NCBI GenBank assembly: GCA_947450695.1
Contig: CANFWV010000011.1
Coordinates: 1 to 63,555, forward strand
DNA length: 63,555 nucleotides
Origin: Comamonadaceae bacterium
GTDB lineage: Bacteria; Pseudomonadota; Gammaproteobacteria; Burkholderiales; Burkholderiaceae_C
Direction of reading: 5' to 3'
Each line of letters begins with the position of its first letter. The stretch's first letter is position 1. Below, piece after piece: positions 1-8,413 of this stretch. Both the position numbers and the translations under genes were made by a program. The notes beneath the pieces were generated by a model that saw only the letters and a program-made list of their open reading frames with translations, searched no databases and was not told the origin of the DNA.

Positions 1-312
1 GAGATATGCGGCGCCTGCACGGTGTGGGTCAATGGGCAACCGGAGAAGTCCTGCGATGTCAACGTCTCCTCTGTTGCCAACAAACGCATCACCACCGTCG
101 AAGGTCTATCGGCCACCAAATCTCACCCAGCTCAGGTGGCTTGGGTCAAACACCAAGTGCCTCAATGTGGCTACTGCCAGTCTGGCGTGCTCATGAATGT
201 GGCCGGTGCGATGAGCCAAGGCAAGCATGGCGCTGCAATCGGCAATGAGATCAAAAATATATGTGTGTGCGGGACTTACCAGCGCATGAAAAAAGCTGTG
301 CTTGAACTCTAA
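1..312 (+). CDS. iorA: (2Fe-2S)-binding subunit of a molybdenum hydroxylase, IorA-like (5' end missing)
   Basis: The frame is open from base 1, so this is the C-terminal 103 residues of a gene that begins before the window. It shows the two cysteine sets of xanthine-oxidase-type small subunits: CGAC and a later Cys near residues 3, 6 and 18 for the plant-type ferredoxin cluster, then CGYC and CVC for the second [2Fe-2S] cluster in the helical domain. The family passes electrons from the molybdenum cofactor of a large subunit to an acceptor. The next gene, ten bases downstream, is that large subunit, so the pair forms one operon. The substrate is not evident; isoquinoline 1-oxidoreductase or an aldehyde oxidase of the same family are both possible. 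Confidence 0.88.
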   Translation, partial: EICGACTVWVNGQPEKSCDVNVSSVANKRITTVEGLSATKSHPAQVAWVKHQVPQCGYCQSGVLMNVAGAMSQGKHGAAIGNEIKNICVCGTYQRMKKAVLEL

Positions 313-322
313 AGGCAACACC

Positions 323-2578
323 ATGCAAAACACAACTTCAACTCTTATCGCTCAAAACGACACACTGAGCAAACTCAGCCGCCGTCATTTTCTCGGATCT
401 TCTACCGCGTTGGTTGGCGGTCTGCTGCTGGGCTATGGCCCGCTGGTGCCGACTGCGCACGCTGCTGTGAGCAACACCCAAGTCAATCTCTGGCTCAACG
501 TGGGCATTGACAACAGCATCACCTTATCGGTCGGCACGGCTGACATGGGCCAAGGCTCGGCGCAGGGCTTGGCTGCTGCGTTGTGCGAGGAACTCCTGGT
601 CGACCCGGCTCGGGTTCGGGTGGTCACCGGCAAGCCTTCGCTTGACGTCCCAGCCCCCATAGGGGCATCGATCAACACCGCCGGCAGCGGCATGATCAAA
701 AACTATTTCTGGAAAATTCGGGACGCTGGTGCTGCCGCGCGCGAAATGTTGATCTCCGCGGCCATGATCGATTTAGGCGATGCCAACCGTAGCCATTACT
801 CGGTGCGGAACGATGGCGTTGTGCTGAACAACAGCAGCGGTGAACAGCGAACATTTGCCCAGCTTGCCACCATCGCCGCCACGCTGCCTGTTCCAACAGG
901 CTCCCCGCTGGTGGCCAATGCTGATCTGAAATACATCGGTCAGCCCGTCCCCCGGCAAGACATTCCGCTCAAGGTCGACGGCAGTGCGGTCTATGGCATC
1001 GATGTGCGCATCCCGAATATGGTCTATGCCGTCATCAAGCACTCGCCCACCATGGGGGGCGTGCTCAAAGCCACCCCGGCCAAGCCATCAGGTTCGATTG
1101 CCGTGGTGCCGACGCGCGTGATGGCCGGGCTGGCCAGAGGCTTGGATGCGGTGGGCAACGTCAACGCACTTGCCGTGGTGGCCGACACCACTTGGGACGC
1201 TATGCGTCTGGCCCGTGGGCTCAAGCCGAGTTGGACGCTACCAGCCAATGTCAAGACACTCAACACGGCCCAGTTCAAAAGCGATGCCAAGGCCTTGCTG
1301 ACTGGTGGCACAGCCTATTCAGGCACCAACCTGCCGGGCACCATCTACACCGTCGAAACCGATGGCACACCGGCTGCGGCCATCAGCGCCTCTGCTAAAA
1401 AACTCGACTTGACTTACACCTTGCCTTACGTGGCCCACGCTTGCATGGAGGTGCTCAATTGCACCGTGAACTATGTCGCAGGGGTGTCATGTGAAGTCTG
1501 GGCGCCGACGCAGGCGGCCAAAACAGTGCTCAGCCTAGCGGCGACGCTGACCGGTTTGCCGGTCAACAAAATCACCGTCAACACCACCTTTCTGGGCGGC
1601 GGTTTGGGTCGAAAAATCGAGATGGATTTCATCAGCCAAGCCTTGCAGGTAGCCATGGCCATCAACCGCCCGGTGAAGTTGATGTGGACACGAGAAGAAG
1701 ATTTCACCCATGATTTTTACCGGCCTATGGCTGCCGTGCGGGTGCAGGTTGGCATGGACGCCGGGTCTACCGTCAATGGTTGGATCTACCGCAACGTTTC
1801 AGCCTCTTTGTTGACTTTACGTGGCGTGACGCTGACGGCCAAGGGGGACAGCCAAGCCTATGAGGCCTCACAAGCACTGCCTTACAGCTTTGGTGCGCGC
1901 CAGACGGAATACGTCATGCACGGTTCGCCCGTACCGATCGGGTTTTGGCGCTCGGTGGGCGCTTCTATCAACACTTTTGCGGTGGAGTCAGCCATGGACG
2001 AGGCGGCTGCGGTCGCTGGCGTGGATGGCTATGCGTTCAGGCGAAGTCAGCTCACCGACCCACGTTGGATCGCGGTGCTGGATGCTGCTGCCAGTGCCGC
2101 CGGTTGGAGCGCCACCGCACCCACAGGGACTGCTAAGGGGATTGCGATTGGCGCGGCTTTCAACAGCATCTCCGCGCAGGTGGTGGAAGTTAAAAAGGGC
2201 AGCAATGGCCCGGTGGTGACGCGCGTCTGGATTGCGATTGACTGCGGTATTTGCGTGAATCCTGACCAAGTGCAAGCCCAACTGATGGGGGGCGTCATTC
2301 ATGGCATGAACGCGGCCTTGTACGGGCAGCAGACTTTTACCAATGGCGTAGCGCAAGCGGCTAACTTCAACGCCAACCGGGTGACTGTGTTGAGTGAGGC
2401 ACCCGAGGTGAATGTGACCATCATCGCCGGTGCTTTGGACCGGGGCCGTGCCATCGGTGGCGTGGGTGAACTGGGCGTGCCTACCTTTGCACCGGCACTG
2501 GCCAATGCCTGGTTCAAGCTGACAAAAATCAGGGTGCGGGATCTGCCGTTCTTGCCCGGCTCCACCATGAGCGACTGA
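323..2578 (+). CDS. iorB: Molybdopterin-binding large subunit, isoquinoline 1-oxidoreductase / aldehyde oxidase type
   Basis: This 751-residue protein matches the family of molybdenum hydroxylase beta subunits that hydroxylate N-heterocycles or aldehydes. I chose the ATG at 323; an in-frame TTG at 302 lies inside the upstream gene. The N-terminus carries a twin-arginine signal (LSRRHFLG, about residues 18-25, then a hydrophobic stretch ending in AHA), so the folded cofactor-loaded enzyme should be exported to the periplasm, as in IorB. Molybdopterin-binding features include the glycine-rich stretch GGGLGRKIE, the QGSAQG segment and the C-terminal GGVGELGVP motif, which holds the family's catalytic glutamate. 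It forms an operon with the Fe-S subunit. The substrate cannot be read from sequence. Confidence 0.88.
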   Translation: MQNTTSTLIAQNDTLSKLSRRHFLGSSTALVGGLLLGYGPLVPTAHAAVSNTQVNLWLNVGIDNSITLSVGTADMGQGSAQGLAAALCEELLVDPARVRVVTGKPSLDVPAPIGASINTAGSGMIKNYFWKIRDAGAAAREMLISAAMIDLGDANRSHYSVRNDGVVLNNSSGEQRTFAQLATIAATLPVPTGSPLVANADLKYIGQPVPRQDIPLKVDGSAVYGIDVRIPNMVYAVIKHSPTMGGVLKATPAKPSGSIAVVPTRVMAGLARGLDAVGNVNALAVVADTTWDAMRLARGLKPSWTLPANVKTLNTAQFKSDAKALLTGGTAYSGTNLPGTIYTVETDGTPAAAISASAKKLDLTYTLPYVAHACMEVLNCTVNYVAGVSCEVWAPTQAAKTVLSLAATLTGLPVNKITVNTTFLGGGLGRKIEMDFISQALQVAMAINRPVKLMWTREEDFTHDFYRPMAAVRVQVGMDAGSTVNGWIYRNVSASLLTLRGVTLTAKGDSQAYEASQALPYSFGARQTEYVMHGSPVPIGFWRSVGASINTFAVESAMDEAAAVAGVDGYAFRRSQLTDPRWIAVLDAAASAAGWSATAPTGTAKGIAIGAAFNSISAQVVEVKKGSNGPVVTRVWIAIDCGICVNPDQVQAQLMGGVIHGMNAALYGQQTFTNGVAQAANFNANRVTVLSEAPEVNVTIIAGALDRGRAIGGVGELGVPTFAPALANAWFKLTKIRVRDLPFLPGSTMSD

Positions 2579-2729
2579 GGGACATTCGACGTTGAAGTCG
2601 GTGCGGGGTTCTGCAAAGCTCCTACGTTTGAATAGCTGGGCAACTGAAGTTTTGGAGCCTACTTTTGAGATGACATTTTTAATGAACTATGCCGACTGTT
2701 CAACTTATTGAAACACCCGTTACTTGCAC

Positions 2730-3152
2730 ATGTTAGCTCTTCGAATTAAGACAAAAGCGGCTGGTTTCACCTTGTTGGAATTGCTGGTGGTGATTGTCAT
2801 CATTGGCATGCTGGCGTCTTATGTCGGCCCTAAGTACTTTGCCCAGTTGGGCAAGTCTGAGGCGACCACGGCCAAGGCCCAGATAGAAGCTTTGGCTAAG
2901 GCCATGGACACTTTTCGCTTGGATGTTGGTCGTTACCCGACCACTGACGAGGGCTTGAATGCACTGAATGTGCAGCCTGATTCTGCCAAGGGCTGGAATG
3001 GCCCGTACTTGAAAAAAGGCGTGCCGCCGGATCCGTGGGGTCGCCCATACAGCTACACATTTCCTGTCGGCAATGGGGATTTTCAAATTCAGTCTTTGGG
3101 CAAAGACGGGCAGCGCGGCGGTACGGCAGAAAACGCCGACATCAGCAACTGA
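2730..3152 (+). CDS. gspG: Major pseudopilin GspG
   Basis: A 140-residue type II secretion major pseudopilin. After a short basic leader it has the class III prepilin cleavage and methylation site GFTLLELLVV, with Glu+5, followed by the hydrophobic helix. The globular part has the typical GspG run DVGRYPTTDEGL and a C-terminal WGRPYSY and G-D-F-Q-I-Q-S-L-G-K-D-G ending, as in calcium-binding GspG. I take the ATG at 2730 rather than the TTG two codons before. A prepilin peptidase (PilD) is needed for processing and is not in this window. It is the first gene of an operon that runs to 11652; the next gene starts eight bases on. Confidence 0.93.
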   Translation: MLALRIKTKAAGFTLLELLVVIVIIGMLASYVGPKYFAQLGKSEATTAKAQIEALAKAMDTFRLDVGRYPTTDEGLNALNVQPDSAKGWNGPYLKKGVPPDPWGRPYSYTFPVGNGDFQIQSLGKDGQRGGTAENADISN

Positions 3153-3160
3153 GTGTTGTC

Positions 3161-4360
3161 TTGAAATTCCGAGCCAGGGTGATCAATGCGCAGCAACTGA
3201 TCGTGGATCAGGTGCTGGATGCGCATGATGTAGATAGGGCGCGTGACCAGCTGGCGCAGCTGGGACTGCGTGCTATTTCGATCACGCCCGAAAATAAAAT
3301 GACCTTGCGTTGGCAAGGCCTGCTGGGCGGCGGTCGGGTCAATTTTTTGGTCTTGATGTTCAGCCAGGAGTTGTTGGCTTTGTTGAATGCGGGCTTGGGC
3401 ATTGTCGAGTCGACTGAAGCGCTGTATGAAAAAGAGGCCGATGCCTCACGCCGGCAAGTGTTTGAAAAGCTCCTGCACGACTTGCGCTCCGGCAAGCGTT
3501 TTTCTGTGGCACTGCAAGACCAGTCTGAGGTTTTTCCGCCGCTGTATGTGGGGGTGGTGCGGGCCGCAGAGGGCACCAGCGATTTGCCGCAAGCCTTGCA
3601 GCGCTACGTGGATTATCAAAAACGCATTGAGACGGTGCGCAACAAAGTGGTCAGCGCGTCGATTTATCCGGCCATCTTGTGCAGCGTGGGCTTGCTGGTG
3701 AGTCTGTTTTTGATGGTGTACGTGGTGCCCAAGTTTGCCGAGGTCTACCAGGGTGCGGGTCGTGAGTTGCCTTTCATGTCGGCGCTGATGTTGTCTTGGG
3801 GGCGTTTTGCGGCGGAACACACGTCGATGCTGTTGATGGTGTTGGGTGCTGTGGCGTTAGCCGCGCTCATGCTTTGGCAGCATTTTCAGAAGCTCGGTGG
3901 CTGGGTTGTGGTGTTGGCCAAGTTACCCAAAGTTGGTGCTCGCGTTCGCATCTACGAGTTGTCGCGTTTGTACATGACGCTGGGCATGCTGCTGCAAGGC
4001 GGTGTTTCGTTGGTCAAGGCGATCGAGGTGGTGGCCAACGTGGTGTCGTTGGAGATGCAACACAAATTGGCCCGGTCCCGGCATGACATCGAGTCAGGCG
4101 TTTCCTTGTCGGCGGCTTTTGAGTCCGCTGAATTGACAACGCCCATTTCACTGCGCTTGCTGATGGTGGGTGAGCGGACGGGTGACTTGGGCAAGATGCT
4201 GACCCAGTCGGCGCTTTTTTATGACGAAGAAATTACCCAGTGGATTGATCGGTTCATGCGCAGTTTTGAGCCTTTGCTGATGACCGCGATTGGTTTGGTG
4301 GTCGGTGTGATTGTGGTCTTGTTGTACATGCCGATATTTGACTTGGCCGGGAGCTTTTGA
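3161..4360 (+). CDS. gspF: Type II secretion inner-membrane platform protein GspF
   Basis: A 399-residue GspF/PilC platform protein that anchors the assembly ATPase to the inner membrane. Two homologous T2SSF domains are visible, each with the FSQELLALLNAGLGIVES / YELSRLYMTLGMLLQGGVSLVKAIE type motif, and three hydrophobic segments (about residues 170-195, 220-245 and at the C-terminus). The best start is the TTG at 3161, giving M-K-F-R-A-R-V; the frame is open further upstream but there it overlaps gspG. The stop codon overlaps the ATG of gspE (ATGA-type junction), indicating translational coupling. Confidence 0.93.
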   Translation: MKFRARVINAQQLIVDQVLDAHDVDRARDQLAQLGLRAISITPENKMTLRWQGLLGGGRVNFLVLMFSQELLALLNAGLGIVESTEALYEKEADASRRQVFEKLLHDLRSGKRFSVALQDQSEVFPPLYVGVVRAAEGTSDLPQALQRYVDYQKRIETVRNKVVSASIYPAILCSVGLLVSLFLMVYVVPKFAEVYQGAGRELPFMSALMLSWGRFAAEHTSMLLMVLGAVALAALMLWQHFQKLGGWVVVLAKLPKVGARVRIYELSRLYMTLGMLLQGGVSLVKAIEVVANVVSLEMQHKLARSRHDIESGVSLSAAFESAELTTPISLRLLMVGERTGDLGKMLTQSALFYDEEITQWIDRFMRSFEPLLMTAIGLVVGVIVVLLYMPIFDLAGSF

Positions 4361-5955
4361 TGGATGAAGTGGTGGCGTCGCGGCGGTTGGAGCCTCGGCA
4401 GGCTTTGTCTTGGTTGGCCGACTCTTATCGCTATCCGGTGATGGAAACAGCCCAGATGCTGGCCTTGGCGGATGCGTTTGATGTCCTGCCGTTGGCCAAG
4501 GCCATGAAGCGTAAGGCGGTGCTGCTGCGCGATGGTGAGCAGTTGTGGGCGGTCATCAGCGACCCCTCGGATGTAGCCTTGCAAAGTTGGATGGAACGCT
4601 GTGCAGCTGCCCCGGTGAAATACGCTTTGGCTTTGCCTGAAGATATTCTGGCGTATCTGTCGCGCAAAGAAGAGGGCGCCCGCGCGACCGATGGCATGGG
4701 CTCAGAGACGGGCAGTTATGCCCGTGAGAGAAAACCTGCCGCCGTGTTGTCTTTGGCGGGCTTAAGTGAGTCGGCCAGTCCGGCGGTGAAGTTGGTTAAT
4801 TCGGTGTTGTACGACGCGCTGAAAGTGACAGCTTCGGACATTCACATTGAGTCCACGCCCGGCGGCATGGAGGTGAAGTTCCGCATCGACGGCGTGTTGG
4901 ACCATGCCTTGAGTGTGGCGGGCGTTGAAACCGCAGAGCACGTTATTTCACGTTTGAAGGTGTTGGCCGAGTTGGACATTGCGGAGCGCCGAATTCCACA
5001 AGACGGCAGCTTCACTGTGGATTCGGGCGGTCGGGACATTGACATGCGCTTGTCGGTGATGCCCAGCATTCACGGCGAAGATGCGGTGATCCGTGTGCTC
5101 GACAAACGCGCCATGATCGAGTCTTATGGCGCGCTGACCTTAGAGGCCTTGGGCTTTGACGAAGCCGCACTGGTGACCTTGCGGCGCTTGGCGTCTGAGC
5201 CTTACGGCATGTTGCTGGTGACGGGTCCCACGGGTTCCGGTAAGACCACCACCTTGTACGGCGCGCTGACAGAAATCCACGACGGCAAGAGCAAGATCAT
5301 CACGATTGAAGATCCGGTGGAATACCAGTTGCCTGGCATTTTGCAAATCCCGGTGAATGAAAAAAAGGGCCTGACCTTTGCCAAAGGACTGCGTTCGATC
5401 TTGCGACATGACCCCGACAAGATCATGGTGGGTGAAATTCGTGACAACGAGACGGCGGAGATTGCCGTTCAGTCGGCGCTGACGGGGCACTTGGTGTTGA
5501 CCACTGTTCATGCAAACAATGTGTTTGATGTTTTGGGCCGCTTCACGCACATGGGCATTGACCCGTATTCGTTTGTGTCGGCATTGAATGGAATTTGGGC
5601 GCAGCGCTTGTTGCGCGTCAATTGCCCGCATTGTTCGGCGCCTTACACGCCGACCGCCGAAGAGTTGGCCTTGCTGCGTATTGCCGCAGAAGATCTGCCG
5701 CAATGGACTTTCAGGGCCGGCACCGGCTGTGGTGATTGTCGCGGTACGGGCTACAAAGGGCGTCGTGCAATTGCCGAAGTGCTGTTGCTGTCGGACGAAA
5801 TTCGTGAGCTGATCATTGACCGTGCGCCTATACGCACCATCAAAGAGCACGCCCGTAAAGCCGGCACGCGCACCTTGCGTGAAGCAGCGATGGCCATGGC
5901 GCAGCGTGGCGAGACTACCTTGGCCGAAGTGAGCAGGGTGACCTTGAATGCTTGA
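4360..5955 (+). CDS. gspE: Type II secretion ATPase GspE
   Basis: A 531-residue hexameric secretion/pilus assembly ATPase of the GspE/PilB family. It has an N-terminal GspE-N domain, Walker A GPTGSGKTTT, the Asp-box region TIEDPVEYQ, Walker B-type IMVGEIRD, a His box (LVLTTVHANN) and a complete zinc-binding pair CPHC...CGDC, as in GspE/PilB rather than in PilT. It powers extension of the pseudopilus made by the neighbouring pseudopilins. The ATG at 4360 overlaps the gspF stop; a TTG one codon earlier is possible. It ends inside the start of the PilM/GspL-like gene. Confidence 0.94.
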   Translation: MDEVVASRRLEPRQALSWLADSYRYPVMETAQMLALADAFDVLPLAKAMKRKAVLLRDGEQLWAVISDPSDVALQSWMERCAAAPVKYALALPEDILAYLSRKEEGARATDGMGSETGSYARERKPAAVLSLAGLSESASPAVKLVNSVLYDALKVTASDIHIESTPGGMEVKFRIDGVLDHALSVAGVETAEHVISRLKVLAELDIAERRIPQDGSFTVDSGGRDIDMRLSVMPSIHGEDAVIRVLDKRAMIESYGALTLEALGFDEAALVTLRRLASEPYGMLLVTGPTGSGKTTTLYGALTEIHDGKSKIITIEDPVEYQLPGILQIPVNEKKGLTFAKGLRSILRHDPDKIMVGEIRDNETAEIAVQSALTGHLVLTTVHANNVFDVLGRFTHMGIDPYSFVSALNGIWAQRLLRVNCPHCSAPYTPTAEELALLRIAAEDLPQWTFRAGTGCGDCRGTGYKGRRAIAEVLLLSDEIRELIIDRAPIRTIKEHARKAGTRTLREAAMAMAQRGETTLAEVSRVTLNA

Positions 5956-6730
5956 TGTGTTCACAATGCGGTGGGAGTTGGTGCTGGCTGCGCAGTCGTT
6001 TCGCTGGGTGCGCCGTTCTGTGTGGGGACGCGGGCCTGCAACGTGTGTTGCCGAGCAGCATTTTGACCGGCCGCTCAAAGACGCTGACCGCATGCAGGCG
6101 CTGGAAAAATTCTTGGAAAGCTCGCCTGTCCGGTATCAACTGGTTCGCATCAGTGTGGATGATTCCTGGGTCTATGCCGCTCAAGTGACGCCCTTGCTGA
6201 ATGCCGAGCGATGGAAAGACAGTCAGGCCTACACGGCGATGCGCATGCAAGAAATTTTTGAGTTGTCTCAGCCTCTGCGGGTGGTGTTCGAGCCACGTCG
6301 GGATGGACCGTACTGGGTCAGTGCCATGTGGCAGTCCAACGTCGACGACATGCGTCGCTTGCTGGCTGTGCACCATCTAGGCATGGTGGCCTGCGTACCG
6401 CAATGGACGGTGGTTTGGAATCACTTGGCACAGCGCTCGCCTTCAGCACAAGAAGACGCTGTGTTGTTACTGCAACCCACAAGCACGCATTTGGTGTTGA
6501 CGCACCAAGGGCAGGTGTTGGCTGTCAAGCACTGGCCTTTCGCGTTGAACAAACTGCCAGAGGCAGAACTGCGGGACCTGTTGTTTCAGGAAATGAGACG
6601 TCATGCGTTGCCGGAGACGGCGCGTTTGGGCGTTGTTGGGCCGTGCGCGTTGTCGACAGTTGAGGGCCTGACATTCGAAAAGCTTAGCGAGTGTTCGGAT
6701 GTGCTGGCCGTTTGGGACGTCCAGCCATGA
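5948..6730 (+). CDS. GspL/PilM-like cytoplasmic component of the secretion system
   Basis: A 260-residue protein with no signal peptide or membrane segment. From its position between gspE and two small bitopic proteins it should be the PilM or GspL-cytoplasmic equivalent that links the ATPase to the inner-membrane ring. Sequence support is weak: there is a two-lobed layout with a C-terminal VVGPCALSTVEGL stretch that could be a degraded actin-like phosphate loop, but I cannot see the PilN-binding motif or a full ATPase core. It overlaps gspE by eight bases and the next gene by four, so it is part of the same translationally coupled operon. Confidence 0.6.
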   Translation: MLDVFTMRWELVLAAQSFRWVRRSVWGRGPATCVAEQHFDRPLKDADRMQALEKFLESSPVRYQLVRISVDDSWVYAAQVTPLLNAERWKDSQAYTAMRMQEIFELSQPLRVVFEPRRDGPYWVSAMWQSNVDDMRRLLAVHHLGMVACVPQWTVVWNHLAQRSPSAQEDAVLLLQPTSTHLVLTHQGQVLAVKHWPFALNKLPEAELRDLLFQEMRRHALPETARLGVVGPCALSTVEGLTFEKLSECSDVLAVWDVQP

Positions 6731-7290
6731 AAAAGTTAGACATTGATTTTGCAGATCGGGGTGTGCTGTATTGGTTGGGCCGTGCCGATGTGCGCTTGTG
6801 GTCGGTGGGCTTGGTGGCCAGCGGGGTGTTGCTTTTAAGTTGGCTAGAGTGGTCTTCCATGCAGGGCGAACTCAACCGTTTGGCCCAGGAGCGTACGCAA
6901 TTGGTCAGCCGTCAAGAACGACAGTCATCCCTGAAGAAGCCACGCCCATCGGCTGCGTCAGGGTTGACGGCCGAGCAGATCAAAGCCAAGAACGCCGTGA
7001 TTCGGCAGTTGAATCAACCCTGGACTGAATTGCTGGAAACCTTGGAGTCCACCCAAAAGGGGCGCGTGGCCTTGTTGGAGTTGCGCTTTGACCCGGTGCG
7101 GAACCGGGTGAAAGGAGTTGCCGAGGCGAAAAATTCCATCGAAATGTTGCGCTTCATCACGCAGATGAAAGCGCAGCCACTGTTGGGCAAAGTCGAGTTG
7201 AGTCTGCACCAAATAAGCCAAACCGACCCGAACAAACCTTATCGGTTTGAGTTTTCCGCTGACTGGCGGGAAGAGGGGGTGCAGCCATGA
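6727..7290 (+). CDS. PilN / GspL C-terminal-like bitopic inner-membrane protein
   Basis: A 187-residue protein with a short cytoplasmic N-terminus, one transmembrane helix (about residues 25-45) and a periplasmic part with a coiled-coil-prone segment followed by a ferredoxin-like fold region (the repeating pattern VALLELRFDP ... IEMLRFITQM). This is the plan of PilN and of the C-terminal half of GspL. The start is the ATG at 6727, which overlaps the stop of the upstream gene. Together with the preceding gene it would make a split GspL, as in type IV pili (PilM+PilN) rather than in a classical T2SS. Confidence 0.65.
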   Translation: MKKLDIDFADRGVLYWLGRADVRLWSVGLVASGVLLLSWLEWSSMQGELNRLAQERTQLVSRQERQSSLKKPRPSAASGLTAEQIKAKNAVIRQLNQPWTELLETLESTQKGRVALLELRFDPVRNRVKGVAEAKNSIEMLRFITQMKAQPLLGKVELSLHQISQTDPNKPYRFEFSADWREEGVQP

Positions 7291-7880
7291 AGCCGAGTGC
7301 CTTTGAACGGATTCAACTTGAATACGCTCTGCACCGTTGCAATCCGCTATGGCTGTTGATCGTGGTGATGTTGTGTTGTTCGCTTGCTGTCTGGTTATTT
7401 GTTCTGCCTGGGGACAAGCGGCAACTGGCACAGCAAGTCCAGAGTATGCAAATTTTGCGCATCGAAAACCTTCAGACTCCCTTTGAGTTGGTCAACAAAG
7501 ATACGTCAGGCGCTGAGCCAGGGCAAGACCTGCCGTCGGTGCTAGGGCAGATTTCGGAGATTGAAGCGTACGTGGACACTCTGCTGACCTTGTCTCAATC
7601 TTTGGGCCTGACGGCGCCGACCGGGGAATACAAGCTCAGTTGCGACGCACCCGCTCGGCTTTGCCGTTACCGTGTTCGTTTGCCTTTGGTCGGGTCGTAT
7701 TTGCAAATCAGAACTTTCGTTGAACACAGTTTGCTAGCCTTGCCATTGGCCAGTCTGGACGAGTTGAGTTTGCGTCGTGAAATCATTGGTTCGGACGTGG
7801 TAGAGGCCGGTTTGGTATTTTCTTTGCACTTGGCCTATCCCGCACAAGGTCAGCTTTCTGTCGAGGATGTGGTGCCATGA
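7287..7880 (+). CDS. PilO / GspM-like inner-membrane protein
   Basis: A 197-residue bitopic protein: short N-terminal tail, one transmembrane helix at about residues 24-45 (WLLIVVMLCCSLAVWLFV), a short helical linker and a periplasmic domain. Position and topology match PilO/GspM, which pairs with PilN/GspL. Two cysteines in the periplasmic part (CDAPARLC) could form a disulfide, an unusual local feature. It overlaps its neighbours by four bases on both sides. Confidence 0.62.
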   Translation: MKPSAFERIQLEYALHRCNPLWLLIVVMLCCSLAVWLFVLPGDKRQLAQQVQSMQILRIENLQTPFELVNKDTSGAEPGQDLPSVLGQISEIEAYVDTLLTLSQSLGLTAPTGEYKLSCDAPARLCRYRVRLPLVGSYLQIRTFVEHSLLALPLASLDELSLRREIIGSDVVEAGLVFSLHLAYPAQGQLSVEDVVP

Positions 7881-8413
7881 GTTTGCGTTGGCTATTTTTG
7901 TTATCGGCTTTGGCCTTGACCGCTTGGTTTTCTGTGGATGGCAGGGACAGCACTGTCGGCGTGGTTTCCGAGGCGGTGGTCAGGTCGACTTCGGCCGGGG
8001 CTTCAACGGCGAAACGTGCTGCGGTGAAGCCTACGAGCACCGAGGAAAACTTGACTCGGCTCAAAGTTCGCCAGGTGCCTTACCCGTTATTTGACGCCGC
8101 GATGTTGGCAGATATGACAGACAAAGAAGCGCCGATTTTTCATCTTCAAAGCTGGACCCCACCGCCACCCAAAGTGGTTGCCAAAGTAGAGCTGCCCAAA
8201 GCCCCGCCTTGGCCTTATGTGTATTTTGGGCAGCAGCTTTCGCAGGGTGAATGGTGGATTTATTTGACCCTCGGGGATGAAGCTCGGGCGGTTAAAAAAG
8301 GTCAAATCTTGGACACCAAGTACCGCATTGAAAAAATTGAACCACCGAATTTGTCGGTGACGTACCTGCCCTTGAACGAGGTACAGACGGTGATTATTGG
8401 AGCATTTAAATGA
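7877..8413 (+). CDS. GspC/PilP-like periplasmic linker protein
   Basis: A 178-residue protein with one N-terminal hydrophobic helix (LRWLFLLSALALTAWF), a long low-complexity linker rich in Thr, Ala and Pro (about residues 25-115) and a small C-terminal beta-rich domain (YVYFGQQL ... VKKGQILDTKYRIEKIEPPNLSVTYLPL). That domain resembles the homology region of GspC / PilP that contacts the secretin N0 domain. Gene order immediately before the secretin supports this. It overlaps its neighbours by four bases on both sides. Confidence 0.62.
   Translation: MSLRWLFLLSALALTAWFSVDGRDSTVGVVSEAVVRSTSAGASTAKRAAVKPTSTEENLTRLKVRQVPYPLFDAAMLADMTDKEAPIFHLQSWTPPPPKVVAKVELPKAPPWPYVYFGQQLSQGEWWIYLTLGDEARAVKKGQILDTKYRIEKIEPPNLSVTYLPLNEVQTVIIGAFK

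Noticed and set aside
5140..6093. Open frame of 317 codons on the minus strand opposite gspE
   Set aside because: Low-complexity His/Arg/Gln-rich translation, no homology; gspE motifs are complete on the plus strand.
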